Shown: piece after piece, positions 21,812-34,035 of the stretch | Layout: the number at the start of each line of letters is the position of its first letter | How positions within the stretch are numbered: position 1 is the stretch's first letter | Source of the DNA: Schistocephalus solidus | Lineage: Eukaryota; Platyhelminthes; Cestoda; Diphyllobothriidea; Diphyllobothriidae | Direction: 5' to 3' | Length of the DNA stretch: 64,000 bases | Assembly: GCA_017591395.1 (NCBI GenBank) | Contig: WEDG01007661.1 | Span: 117,553 to 181,552, forward strand | Notes under the pieces: model-generated | Told to the model about the DNA's origin: nothing | Databases searched by the model: none | What the model saw: the letters and a program-made list of their open reading frames with translations, nothing else | Position numbers and translations under genes: made by a program

Positions 21812-23514
21812 AACTTCTGATGTGGTATAGATAACATGAATAGAGAGGAAGAGGGCGGGATACACCTCACCTTGCACACACGTGCACACAGACCCGACGT
21901 GTCCTTAGGTTTTGCATCAGTCCCGTTGTGCGTATTTCTGCTAGTTTGCTTGCCCCTGTACATCAATGTTTACGAAAGGGTCCCAGAGCTTTTTACTATG
22001 CTCTAGCCAAAAAAACGGTTTTATGGTTAAGCCGGGCAGCTGGAAGGGTTTACGGGGCCATCAGTACACTCAAACTCCACTCACAATTGTTGCACTGAGC
22101 AGGAGGTCGACGCGGAGTCCTACGTTATCAGCAGTGCTAACAGAAGTTGGTGTTTCCTCAACAAGGCCTTGCTGCTGCTAGAAGGTGAACTATGGAATGA
22201 AGACCAAATGTAGCGCTGGTTGCACACCACCAGGAGGAAACGCGAACAGTGCGTGCTCAGATTAGTAGTATCAGACAAAGTATAAAATGTAAACCAGATA
22301 AATACTGTCAGCGCCTGAAGGTTCATTTTGGATTCGTTTGCCATCAGTAACCCATGACACCCCAAACCTGTGGGCGCCAACCCTACCGAAGTTTAAACCC
22401 TGTTCCCTGGTGTCCGTGGGCATTTAAGTCAAGTTTTCTAAGTCGGAAATGAACTTTCCGGCCTGCTATACATTTATCCACAGTACTGCTAGACCGTCGA
22501 TAATGGGTATTTTCACAAATGCTTCCGAGGTGTCCAAGGCCAAACGACATAGCCGATTTCCTTCCTGGATACGGGATAAATGAGAGAAAGTAAACCCCAG
22601 GTTATTTACAGTTATAGTAATCTTCGGCATGCGAACCCTGGGATGATGGAAGTGGTCGAGCTCCAACTTATTCCCTAACACCCTTTGAAGCGATGATCCT
22701 CGGGAAAATAGTTCTGGCAACGTCGATGGGACAATCGAGAACGTGAATTGCTTTGAGTGGTTAAAGCTAGGCAAAGACAGGGGAGACTAGGAAATTAACA
22801 CTGGTGACCAGATGCACCAATAGCCAAGAATAAACCTTACCACCTGGCTCTTCCCGGAGCCGGATCTGACTGCCTAGTCCTTTTCTTAGGCCAATGACAA
22901 TTGGGTAGAATGCCAAATCCGGAAGGGGGTGCGTGGCGGCAACAGCAAGCCTGTGATCGTAATTATGGACACTACTGACTTCTAGAGGCATGGTTATTAC
23001 ATTTTAAACTTGTCAAATGGCAGATGAAGTTAAAATGTCAAGACGGTTGTTGCATCCAAAGTTCGAATTGATTCACCGCCATCATGAGCTGGCCTCACAT
23101 TATGTGCAAAAATTAATCATCAGGACAATCTGGGTTAGAATGGTATGTCATTGTTTATGCGGCCAGTGAGGTATAGGTCTCGGTTGCTCAAAATCATCTT
23201 TCTTGTGTAAGGGAGGTCGAGTAGGAGTAAAGTCAGCTAGCAGTCAGCATTGAAATTCCAGTATTCATTGGTCAGTTCACCTTCCAATAATTTAACTTAA
23301 CGGGAATGGTCACCTAAGGCGCATTGAATGAGGCATGCATGCGGTTACAGTCCTAGAATGCAGACGATCTAAATACTTCCAGGTTCTTTTACCCTGATAT
23401 TTTGTCACACCTGTGAAAGACCTGAAACAACTTCATTGAGAAGAAACCGTCATCTGCAAGTTTGTCAAAAGATGATCCCACCCGACATGATAACTCAGAT
23501 ATACGTAAGGGTGA
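21812..23514. other. Unrecognised region
   Basis: No domain, RNA gene or family repeat is recognised. Open frames are up to 102 codons, on either strand. Confidence 0.4.
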
Positions 23515-23875
23515 CTTGTATGGCCGCCTAAACAGGACACGGGATTAGAAACGCCCCACCCACTTAACAAAGATGGCCCAGCGATAAAGTTAAGCAAGAG
23601 AGAATGTCCCCGGGTCTTAACCCCGACACTAGCCCTAACATAAAACTACACTATAACCTTACTCTTAACCATAGCCCCACCCTAAGCCTACATCCTACAG
23701 TTAACACGATAGAAAACTTCGCGCTTGGACTACTCATGACCTTAACCTTACCCCTTACCTTAACCCTAAGCTTAACCCTAATCGTTACCTTACTTCCTGA
23801 CTTCCCCGGAATTTGGCGCAAAACCATTTGTATCATGGGCGGTTCCTGTTCTCATGACCTTATGTGGATCTGATC
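23515..23875 (+). mobile_element. MITE-like element with TAACCC-rich core, copy 3
   Basis: The 5' end CTTGTATGGCCGCCTAAACA is the best-preserved terminus of the family. The core, about 23605-23800, has CTTAACC/CCTAAC-type repeats. The subterminal TTTGGCGCAAAACCATTTGT and GGGCGGTTCC are conserved, but the outer right end has diverged. Confidence 0.65.
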
Positions 23876-23944
23876 TGAGACAAATGAGTCAGACTACACC
23901 CCTCACTTTCGTGAGATTCCAACTGTGCATGTGTGTGTCTGTGC

Positions 23945-24262
23945 CCCCTAACGGGCCGCGAGGTAGATATGGTGGACCAACAGGGGGGCCAAACCATGGT
24001 ACGGCAGGCATTATTTGGGCTAAGGTCCCATAACAAATGCCGAAAATGGGGGTTGCACGTTCCCAACATGGGCACGCGTAGGTGGAGGCTCATACCGCAC
24101 CCGGGTCTTCCATTTTGTGGGAGATGATTAATCTGCGCCCAAGCCCGCTTCCGCTGTTCTTGGCCATGTCTTCACACCGGACCAAAGCGAGTTAGGGAAG
24201 AGGGAGTGCGGTAGATGCATTGCAAGTCTACTATCACTTATAGCTAATTAATCTGTAGGTCA
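23945..24262 (+). mobile_element. SINE with LINE-derived tail, plus strand
   Basis: The head (23945-24112) is homologous, in the opposite orientation, to 15905-16075. It is followed by GTGGGAGATG (24119-24128), also present in the other copy, then the LINE-like tail GTGCGGTAGATGCAT and CTACTATCACTTA. The tail breaks off near 24262, where a separate LINE 3' end begins. Confidence 0.7.
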
Positions 24263-24269
24263 CCGAACA

Positions 24270-24511
24270 TGGGGGGGTGGGTGCGGTGGCACACCTAGAG
24301 CCTAGGGGCCCTGGCCGCGTCAGCCACCTGCGCCCTCTCCCATCTCCGGTTTTATTGACTCTTTCATGACACCGGGCTTAGGTGGGGAGGGAGAGAGAGT
24401 GTGGTAGATGCAGCGCAAGGCCACAATCACTTAAAACTAATTCACGCGCAAGTCACCGTCCCTGAAACACCCTTCCATGGAGCATACAGTGGACATCGTT
24501 GGACTACGACG
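24270..24511 (+). mobile_element. RTE-like LINE, isolated 3' end
   Basis: This stretch matches the last part of the LINE 3' UTR (CCACCTGCGCCCTCTCCCATC, then GAGAGTGTGGTAG and the tail) up to GGACTACGACGG. It is joined directly to reverse-transcriptase sequence of another copy at 24512, so it is a very short 5'-truncated insertion or the remains of a recombination. Confidence 0.65.
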
Positions 24512-26127
24512 GAGCATGGACCTCTTCGCTGCCACCTGTGACAACTTCGGACTTCGCATCAACACTGAGAAAACGGTTGTGACGCATCAGCCGCCACCTA
24601 ATACCACCTAATCCGCAGCTCACAACAATGCCAATGGCGCCAAACTAAAATCTGTGGATGCCTTCACGTACCTGGGCAGAAAACTCTCCCGCAGCAACGA
24701 AGTCGACGATGAGATCGCCCATTGGATCTCCAAAGCCAGTCAGGCCTTTGGCCGGCTGCAGGCCTCCGTGTGGAATCGCCAGGGTATTCATCTGAAAACC
24801 AAACTGAAGATGTACAAGGCCGTCGTCTTGAGGACACTCCTTTACGGAGCGGAGACCTAGAACGTCTACTCGAACCAAACCAGGATGCTGAACCACTTCT
24901 CTCGGCTGCCTCCGCAGAATACTGCAGCTGAGATGGCAAGACAGGATCCCGGACACGGAAGTCCTGGAGTGGACCGGAATCCTCAGCATCCACGCCATGC
25001 TAAGCCAAATGCAACTGCGATGGAGCGGCCACCTGGTAAGAATGAACGACGAGCGACTACCCAAACGACGTTTCTACGGAGATGTCGCTACGGGTGCTCA
25101 CCATCAGGGAGGTCAAAAACGACGCTACAAGGACACTTTGCAGAAATAACTGAAGCAGCTGAAAATCAACCCGGCGACCTAGGAAGACCTCACCCAGAAT
25201 AGATCGGCACGGAGAAGATCCGTGAAGAGTGGTGTAGCAATCTACGAGGCAAACCGGATCGCCGCCACCAAGGCCAAAAGAGCGGCACAAAAGTCACCAG
25301 CGCCCCGGACCAACCCCACCAATGCCCAAGCGCTTCCAACGTGCCCGCACTGTCAATGCATCTACCGCGAGCGAATCGGCCTAGTTGGACATCTTTGGAT
25401 GCAATGCACCAACAATCCGACAATTCCAACTTCTTCGTCAAATTCTGCCAAATCTCCTTCGGACTACCCCACCCTCACTCCTGGCATTAATTCCATCACT
25501 CCTACCATCATTGAGACCACATCCCAATACTCATCGCATGTTACCCCAACCACCGCCTTCGCCTTCACTACCGCCACCGTTACCAGCGATGGGGACTCTC
25601 CTAAACTGCCCTCAATGTGACCGCGTATTCACCTCACGCATCGGCCCGATCGGTCACTTGCAAATCCATCGTACAGAAACTGGTGAACCAGTGCCTGGAG
25701 CACCAACACACAGCAGGAATCACCGTCTCCACTGCCCTCATTGTCTTCGCGCATTCACTAATCGCATGGGCCTTTTCGGTCACATGCGCATCCATGAGAG
25801 CGGAATTCCCCGCAATGCCGACAACACCGATACACCATGCACATGCTCCGCTCCTGCAATTCTTACCGTTACTGCCACCCCCACTACCATGAATGACATC
25901 CCCCATCTTCTACCGATTTCTCCTGCCCACACTGCACCCTGAACTTCGACTCACGCATCGGCCTGGTTGGTCACCTGCGAATCCATCGCACGGAGGCTGG
26001 TGAACCAGTGCCTGGGGGCTCCGACACACAGTCACCGCGCCCGCCTTCACTGCCCTCACTGCTCCCATACATTTAAACACCGCATGGGCCTATTCGGACA
26101 CATGCGCCTCCACGACAACCTGCGGTA
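24512..26127 (+). pseudogene. LINE ORF fragment: RT C-terminus and C2H2 fingers (copy B)
   Basis: The reading continues only by changing frame several times. A frame with [14 protein letters not shown] and [16 protein letters not shown] ends at a TAG where the other copies have Trp (ETW). Frame changes follow around 24890 and in the basic region. Finger 1 ([18 protein letters not shown], ending C) and fingers 2 and 3 (CDRVFTSRIGPIGHLQIH; CPHCLRAFTNRMGLFGHMRIH) are preserved but in different frames. Fingers 4 and 5 lie around 25925-26125. The copy is dead. Confidence 0.75.
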
Positions 26128-26996
26128 AACCACTGGATGCTAAGCCAAATCAGTGCACACTATCTACACTAATACCTAGACAACACCCTCACAATCATCA
26201 TCATGTATCTGGTAAAATCACGGTGTCCTAGAAACCGTGGCTTGGAAGGCTGCAAATCGGACGCTTACACCAGACCACGCCGTCGGTCCAGTGTATGTGC
26301 TGTGTGTGCCGAGTGGCTGACCAGTGGACTGGGAGTCAGACGGCGATGGCTCCTCCATATCTCCTGAGTAAGTTAATCCTGGTGTGTGCGTTATGGGGGC
26401 CATGTCGTGCTGTGACGCGCGAAGACGGGTACGCTGACCCGTCAGCCAATGCGCCCACTCCCACATCATACAACTGACTGGCTCGGATGGTGGTCTGGTT
26501 GTGGGGTCGGGGAGAGAGTGAGGTCAACAGCTCAGCGCATTTTCCTCACTATAAACAATCTGATGCGCTTGAAACTATCACGATGCGCTAAAAGCCGTGG
26601 CTTGGAAGGTTGCCAACTGACGGCATAACTCGGACCGCGTGGTCAGCCCAATGTGTGTTTTGTGTGGAGTGGCTGACTGGCAGACTGAGAGTCAGGCTGC
26701 AATGGTTCCTTCTTAATTTGGCCTTTATGGCACTCCCACTCCGTGGGATCCGAGCCAGGTTTGGCGGTGCACCCAGGGGCGACCCCGGCCGCGCCAGCCA
26801 CCTGCGCCCTCTCCCATCTCCGGTCTTCTTGACTCTGTCTTGACACCGGGTTCAGGTGGGGGAGGAGGAGTGAGTGCGGTAGCTTAATCGCAAGGCTACT
26901 ATCACTTTAAACTAAATCACGCGCAAGTCACCGTCCCTGCACCACCTTTCCGTTGAGCGTACGATGGACCTCGTCGAAATCATGGGTCGAACTGTC
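24512..26996 (+). mobile_element. 5'-truncated RTE-like zinc-finger LINE, copy B
   Basis: Homology begins within the RT domain, just after the FADD region (GCATGGACCTCTTCGCTGCC), and continues through the finger array and the two-unit 3' UTR (26218-26870) to the family 3' terminus ACTGTC at 26996. The 5' end abuts another LINE tail; the 3' end abuts the 5' UTR of copy D. Confidence 0.8.
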
Positions 26997-27229
26997 GTGT
27001 GTGGGGGATGGTATAGGGGATACTAGTTATGGGTAACACCACACAGGTAGTATTTAGTCGCTCTATCTGTCTCGTATAGGTGGTGAATTCTCCTGTGGCT
27101 GCCTCTAGCTAGTTACCACCTCTCATCTGTGGCTCCTCGAAGCTGGTTCTTCCCAGCGGCCACACCCCGGGCAACCACCACGACCGGCGAACTAAACCAG
27201 TTGTGGGTCTCCAGTGTTGTGTTTGTCTG

Positions 27230-27395
27230 CTCCCTTCCCCCTGTTCTTCCTCCTCTCTCGTCCTTCCAGTCCCCCTCTTCCCTCCTGCTTTTACTCTTCC
27301 CCTCCTCTGGCCCTTCTTTCCTCCTCTCTCTCCTCACCTTTACTCTTACTTCTTCACTTCTCCTTCGCTCCTCACCCTTCCCTCCTCCCCCACGG
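27230..27395 (+). repeat. Polypyrimidine tract in the LINE 5' UTR
   Basis: About 165 bp of nearly pure C/T (CCCTTCC, CCTCCTCTCTC, CTTCTTCACTTCTCC) occupy a position where the long copy at ~44790-44840 has only a short C/T stretch. Open frames across it are compositional artefacts. Confidence 0.8.
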
Positions 27396-27730
27396 TCGAA
27401 AAAGTCCTACGGCGAGGGCAACATGCAATCACGTAGGCGGCCCAGGCGAATCAGTCTTTCTCTCACTAACCCAACTCGTGGCCCGTAGTGGAGTTTGGTA
27501 GCCGCCTGGGATGACTCAGCAGCCCTTTTTAGAGACAGCACTGCTTGCCCCGCGTAGGAGAGGGGGCTAGAAAAGGGGCCCTTAACAAATGCTGGGTTTA
27601 ATGACAGCTGCAGCAAACCATGGCTAGCAGACTGAAATTACATGCGGTCGAAAAACTCTAAACATTGTCACCAACATCTCCCCTCCCAATCCCCTCCATC
27701 GTACCCTCCGTGGTACCCACCGGACTGCCC

Positions 27731-28253
27731 AAGTGAGCTGTCTCACTTTTAGCAGCATGGAATGTTCGATCCATTTAGACAATCCTAGGAGCAACCGGCC
27801 GGAATGGAGGATGGCGCTAGTCGCTCGGGAACTGGTGCGCTACAAGTTAGACATTGCTGCTCTCAGGGAGACTCGATTCTCTGAACAGGGCCAGCTGGAG
27901 GAGGTGAGTGCCGGCAACGCCTTCTTCTGGAGCGGCCGGCGAAAGGCAGAGTGACGCGACGCTGGGGTCGCCTTTGACATCCGGAACGACATCGTGGGAC
28001 GTCTGTCCTGTTTGTCGCAGGGTTTCAATGCTCGCCTGATGAGCCTCCACCTGCCTCTTCGGGGAGACAAATTCGCCAACATCATCGGCGCCTACGCTCC
28101 CCCAATGACGAGCTCTGATGCGGCGAAGGACAAATTCTACGAGGACCTGCACGCCCTGCTGGCGACTGTGCCGAACGAGGCCAAGTTAATTGTCCTTGGT
28201 GACTTCAACGCCCGCATCGGGACGGACCACGCTGTCTGGCAGGGAGTGCTGGG
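27731..28253 (+). pseudogene. LINE AP-endonuclease fragment (copy D)
   Basis: Endonuclease/exonuclease/phosphatase-fold sequence is recognisable: TRFSEQGQLEEV, FFWSGRRKAE, then a TGA (Arg in the other copy), [38 protein letters not shown] and GDFNARIG, the catalytic DFN block. This retains the reading frame across 28080 ([14 protein letters not shown]) where the long copy has a frameshift, so the two together show the ancestral frame. Confidence 0.8.
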
Positions 28254-28426
28254 ACGATGGCGGCGAAGGCGGCGGTGGCGGTAGTTGTGAAGGTAACGGG
28301 TGATGAGTATTGGGATGTCGTCTCTATGTTGGTGGGAGTAATGGAATTGATGCCAGGAGTGAGGGTGGGTAGTCTGAAGGAGGGTTGGCAGAATTTGACG
28401 AAGCAGTTGGAATTGCCGGATTGTTG
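28254..28426 (-). mobile_element. Inverted piece of LINE finger linker
   Basis: The reverse complement encodes NSITPTNIETTSQYSSPVT, the Pro/Ser/Thr linker after finger 1, ending at CAACAATCCGGCAATTCC. It is fused tail-to-tail onto the endonuclease fragment that precedes it on the plus strand. Confidence 0.8.
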
Positions 28427-29327
28427 ATGTACTGTCAGTGAATCAGTGAGCAAATACTTTTGAAAGAAGCCCATATACATGTCGTGGTTCAAAATATAGG
28501 CCTGTCAGGGAAAAATTATCAATTCGAGGGTTTCTTGTTCTAAGTAGTCAAATGTTCTTCAGGCTATTTATTATTTTTTCCTTGATTTCATCGCTATCCT
28601 CGTTGCCTATTTGTCTTTTTTTGCCAGTTCACCTGAAACACCTTAGCAGACTATATAAAGACATCAAAGTAGAGTAGGGGACACAATTAACTGCAGTAGT
28701 CCTTGGTCAACAAGACGGTCACAATCATTTGAGAAAACTTTCACGGAGAGACAGCGCACCAAAAGTAGGGTCCGTACACATTATTCTTCAGAACATCTCG
28801 AGTGCTATGTTAACGCGTCTTTTGAACCATGTTATGTATTATAATTTTTTATGCTGCACTAAAATTTGTGAAAATTATCATGCCGTTTTCTTCATTTTCT
28901 CACAGCTCAACGACTCGCATATCACTGATGAGGTTCGAACACTTTGCAAATCTTGTGAAACTGTTGCAGACTAGTCCAAACACAAAAGGGGAATACACCA
29001 TTGTAACGGAGTTCTTGCCTAATGTGGTCCAGGAATTCGACTGATATCGGCAAAAAATTTGAAGTCCTCTAATGTTTGTAACATATTCATACGAGGTTTT
29101 TTACAATAAGTGACTCATTAAGTCCTTAGACATAAACATTGCTCCATGAAATCCATAAATAGGAAACTTTTTCGAAATTGCAGCATTTGAACCACCAGTA
29201 TATATCTTTTTCAACCCACTTACATTGCAATAGGTGCAGGCCTACAAATATGCTTTAGATAAGTTATTTAGGTTGCAGGGGTTTGAAAGACAAAAGAGTG
29301 CACACCCCTGTGGGAGTAAAAATAACG
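28427..29327. other. Unrecognised AT-rich region
   Basis: Nothing supportable. Open frames reach 83 codons, with no domain. Confidence 0.4.
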
Positions 29328-29678
29328 GGTAGCCTCCTAAATAGAACGAGAGAACGGGAACCGCCTGCATTACAGGTGTCTTTATGCCAAATTCGAGGGT
29401 TAGGTTTATGGGTAATGTTAGGGCTAAGTTTAAGGCAAGATTTATCGTAGGGTTACAGTTGACATTAGGGTAAGTTAAGATTAAGTTTAGCATTAAGCTT
29501 AGGGTCAGGATTTAGGATAGGGTTAGGCTGAAGATTGGTGCTACGGGTTAGATTTGTGTTTGAGCTGGTATAAGAGTTAGAACATGGAACTATTTGCCCT
29601 CTTGAAATTAGGCATAAGGTCACCAAGTTTACTTGTATAGGGCCTTTATCTTCCCATATCCTGCTTAGGAACCATACA
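29328..29678 (-). mobile_element. MITE-like element with TAACCC-rich core, copy 4 (inverted)
   Basis: The plus strand reads GGGTAGCCTCCTAAATAGAA at the left and CCCATATCCTGCTTAGGAAC...ATACAT at the right, both versions of the family ends. The core is GGGTTAGG-rich, so the element is in the opposite orientation to copies 1-3. The subterminal GGAACCGCCTGCATTACAGG and ATGCCAAATTCG blocks match copy 1 in reverse complement. Confidence 0.65.
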
Positions 29679-32600
29679 TATCATTCTCATCAAATACTGT
29701 CCATCATTTGGACGGATAAAGGAAGGATTTAATTTTTGAGTCAAACACTAGGCTGCTAGGAGGACAGCAACGTACAACAGTTGAGCTCTCCACATTGTTT
29801 TCAGCTATAACGCTTATATAACAAAAAAATTCAGGGGAAGGAGTACTGATAGCTGTGATAAGAATTTCGTTTGCCGAATGATTAGAAGTAACGCTAGAAG
29901 TTTTCATCAGAAGTAGCAACAGATAAGAGAAGATAACAGTCCAGACCAAACCCACAAGATTGACGAGGACGAAGTCCTCGCGCGAGGTACCAAGTGTATG
30001 GATCGTAAGTTGCTTGATCCGTAAGTAACTCACACTAAGTCGACAAGCACAATGAATTCCCCTCCATATTCTGCGCTAACAGTTTGCATAAACAGAATAA
30101 TTCTTTTTGTGGAGAAAAGCGAATGAATACTACTTCCAGTGACGGGGCACGTGAGATAACCTGCTGAAAATTTTTCACGTCAGTTATTTAATAACAGTGA
30201 AGAAATTGCGGTCAGTAAGGAAAAACAACAGAGCTAGTTGAGAACAAGCCATTATTCGCTACACTCTAGAGATTAAAGATCATTGTACCAACCCAGGAGA
30301 AACGTCATATCCATAACTTACGTTGAAAATGCTAATAAGATTCTAAGTTGAATCTTGAAGGCAGCAACTAGCAAAGTACCAAATATACAAAGTATAGATT
30401 CATTTATTTTATTCGATGTTAATGTGGAGTAGAACCGAAGTTTAACTGAAAGACAGCTATAAAATCTAAGGGCAAAAGCGTAATCAGGTGCAGGAATACG
30501 TTTTAAAGTGTCCACACAGGTCTGAGTTTGCCAGGTTAACTAGTCTCTGCGACAGACTGAAAAATACGGGCATTTTGACTGACTCGAAAAATCTACAGCC
30601 GCAACTGACTGCTGACAAGATCACAAGTACATGTACGCTGTAGCCCGAAAAAGTAATGAAACCACTCCACATAATGACCTTGAAAAACCGAAATGTTTTA
30701 TCCATACTGTGCATGAGGCTTTTAAACTTCCGGAGGCAGGAAAAAGTGTCATGTTAAGTAATGGTAGTAACCTTTATCAATTGCCAGCAATTTCGAGTAA
30801 TTTTTAGAGACAATTGCACGTACGCAGATAGAATTTAGGAGGTATAAAAGCCGCCTTTAAGAGCAAAAGTCTGCGGTTATGAGTGAAGATTCATTCAGTT
30901 TGTGATGTTTAAGAATAACTTAGTGCATAAACTGCATTTCGCAGTTAGCATAAGCGTCCCATGCAAAGCATTGCTGCCGAAGTCCTTACCTCTACAACTT
31001 CTGTATGAAAAATAGTGGCTTAAATCAATTACTAGAACTATTGCTAAATCCTCTGTCGCTCACTGTCCCCCTTTTCAAGACCGGCTTTAGAGCGTTGTTT
31101 GACTCTTAAGAGAGTTTATTCTTGGGGTGAGTGAGGAAACATTGCTGAAATTTCACAAGGACTAACTCTGAATCGCCTCAAACTTGTAGTTGCATATAAA
31201 CGGTCGAAACTTGGTGGATGGATCTTCTGTGTTTTATACGGCAGATGTGTATTGGTGTTGTGCTATACCCGCCATTATAGACGTCTGCAGCACACTGATA
31301 ATTTAGGAATGAAAGATATATGTTGAACTGCTGTGTGGCTTGCAAATTATGAAACACTTGGGGATCGCCTGATGCAAACCCATGCACAATAAACTTATAA
31401 TACTGTCACGCAAATAACACAACAGCAAATTTAGTTCTGCACCTGGGTCCTCGAACCTTCATGTGAGTATCCTTCCCTTGAATGTACAACGAGCTCTTTC
31501 ATAACGAAAATGTGGGCTTTTTGGGTAAAAAATTCTGTGTACGAAGATTTGACAACAAATTACTGCCTGCAATCCAGGTGAAGAAAATGATTATTCATAA
31601 AAGTTAAAAATTTTGTCAAGTGCGAAAACTGCTTTCAAAAAATTTCATTATTGTTTTTCTTTGCTAGGAAAATTAACTGCAACTTTCCAAATTTTTTATT
31701 CTAAAAAGTTTTTCCTACTGAATTTCCTGTGATGATATTTTCGGAATGCACGGACTTCTGAAAGGAGATGGAGGTCCTAACACATTTAAATTTTAAAATA
31801 TATCAGGGACATCTTTATAAAAATGACCCGAAATTTTTTCATAAGTTTCAACACATTTTATAGCCTGAGCTTAGCCCTTACTATTGGTATTCTGTCTACC
31901 AGAATCCCCTGCAACTGAAGTAGGCAGTATTGTACGCCTACATACACACCAACCTAACCCTAACGCCAAACCATCAACTATTTGGCGATTTCTTGGTGCG
32001 TCTTAAACATGTTTGCATACTAGTATCCATTGTATGGGCCGGCTGTAGAATTCGGAACACTTGAAACCGATTTGATGGAAGGGGGTGGGAGAAATGTGGC
32101 ACACTGTATGAATTCATTGTGAGGGTTTCGGCCTTCCGCATGTCAGCGTCTTCAAAAATTCGTGATCGCTAACCGCTGTTTTTGGGTAGAGTAGGCTTGG
32201 GGTCTGATCATTGTCTCGTGGTCAATACGCATAAATAATCCCTTCGTCTTACAGGTTGCAGTAGGGGTTCTCTTGGCTTAGCAACAAGCCCCAGCCGGCC
32301 GTGGATACGCATCCCCCAGAAGGTGCGAGTGTCATCAGAAGATGCTACTGGGAGTCTTTCATCTTCGCCGGTGGGGAAGCGGTTAGGGCCTGTCGAGAAA
32401 AGGGTGCGTAAGCACAGCAATCCACATGCCTACATTCGACAGTTCTCCCATTGTGCGCGATGGCGATACGCACGCGCACCGGGAGTGTGCGCTGCGCGCA
32501 CTTGCGGCATACGTGTCTATGGTGCCGCCGCCGACAACGCCGCGCAGGCTTCAAGCACGCACGGACACGGGCACTAGGAGAAGACAGTCTTAATGGGCCT

Positions 32601-33689
32601 CATTTGGGATGGGTAGGTGTACTACGAATTCATGTGGCCTTGCAGACAACATCAAAGGTCGCACCTTCAGACAAGGAGGAAGAAATATTAGTTTGCCTCC
32701 CGCTAGCCCAATGATTAATAGACCTCGGGCCTGCTTTGTGTTTTCGGCACTTAAGAAAGTCTGAACGGTTTACGAAAAATAGATCCACGCCGTCCCCATA
32801 CTGCGCTACTCCTCCTCCTCCTTCCAGTCCTGCTCCCCATGCGTGCCTCCTTACTGATTTTTTCTAGGATGCTCCACTTCAAGTGGCAAAGTTCCACTGC
32901 TAATGAGAGAGAGAGAGAGTGAGAGCAGTAGACTCGTATTAGTTGTCCATATGGAGGAAAGAGGTGACGAATTCTATTTTATTTATAGAAGAAAATGTTT
33001 ATGGACGTCATATTCATGGTTTTGCGCACAATGGCTATGCACATTTGCTGTCCATCGCGAAGGAATATGGACGCTAGAACCTTAATAGGTCAATCAACTG
33101 AGCACACTTTCGGTCATACCACCACCGTAGGTTAACGAGTATGATCGGGGAAAGGTGTTTGGCTAAATACACATCAAGTTTTGTGAGGGGATAATTAATT
33201 ATAAAGATAAGCAAAATAAGTTGAGAGACCAGCAGTTCTAAAACAGGAATTATATGGTGGAACTACCTTGGAGCTTGAAGAATGAATATTTATTCCAGCA
33301 ATCAGTAAATAGCGGGTACTAGCAAATACTGCCTCATGCTTTCCGGACGCTACCAAATCATTTAATTATATCCAGAAATTATAACAATGTGACATCACTG
33401 CACGTCTACTGAAGTGAACATTAGCTGGGGTGAGTTCCATTGGACAGATGCGGTGGAGAGGACGATCCCCTAATGGTAGTAGATTTGGGCCAATTTGAAA
33501 TGTCGAAAATAATGGACTTGTAAATGGCTAATAAAATATGCATATTTTTGAATTTTGCTGGTAATATATGAACAGATAAGACCAACAAAACGAGGTGGAA
33601 AAGTCACGGTAAACTAAATATTCTTCTTAAATGTGATATCTGACTATGCGGGGGTAGTCTGAGCAATCCTGATAATCAAAATATGCAAG
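29679..33689. other. Unrecognised region with a GC-rich island and a GA run
   Basis: Mostly AT-rich, with open frames up to 109 codons and no recognised domain. A sharply GC-rich, CG-rich block lies at about 32280-32580 and a (GA)n run at 32904-32919. A short CTAACCCTAACG near 31956 has no flanking inverted ends. Confidence 0.4.
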
Positions 33690-34035
33690 TCAGGTGTGGA
33701 TCACCCAAGATTCGATTGGGATTGGATATGACTGGCTGATGACGGCAAACGAGTCAGAAATGGCCCTTCCGGTCTCCTTTGTCTTTGTCGGTTCCACCTT
33801 ATCAACATGTACCTTAAGTCGCTATGCCACTGCGCACGAGAGCTCTAAAGTGAGCTCCAAGGCACAACGGTACATACATGTTCCTTAACCAGATCGGTGA
33901 ACCCCACACTATCAAAATTCATATTCACGATCGCAACTGACAAAACAACGGACCCATGGCTCAGTAGCAGAGTGTTTCACTCAATTACCAAGGGTCGCGG
34001 CTTCGAATCTCGGGTGATCCACACCTGGGATATAT
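33690..34035 (+). mobile_element. tRNA-derived SINE (family S): body followed by head
   Basis: The body 33715-33905 carries GACTGGCTGATGACGGC, the AATGGCC motif, TTTGTCTTTGTCGGTTCCAC and GTTCCTTAACCAGATCGGTG. It is followed by linker TTCACGATCGCAACTGACAA and a second tRNA-like head (33953-34030, A box TGGCTCAGTAGCAGAGTG, B box GGCTTCGAATC) that stops just after the head. It matches the 5' two-thirds of the dimer seen at 4231-4745. Confidence 0.75.

Larger units (their letters stand above)
26997..28253 (+). mobile_element. RTE-like LINE copy D: 5' UTR and endonuclease only
   Basis: From about 27008 the sequence matches the 5' end of the long copy (AACACCACACAG, then CAGCGGCCACACCCCGGGCAACC). 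It carries an extra polypyrimidine block and continues into the endonuclease region, stopping inside it at about 28253 (GCAGGGAGTGCTGGG). The reverse transcriptase and everything 3' of it are missing. Confidence 0.8.

Noticed and set aside
27129..27501. Three overlapping plus-strand frames of 77-119 codons
   Set aside because: All are Ser/Leu/Pro runs produced by the polypyrimidine tract in the LINE 5' UTR.
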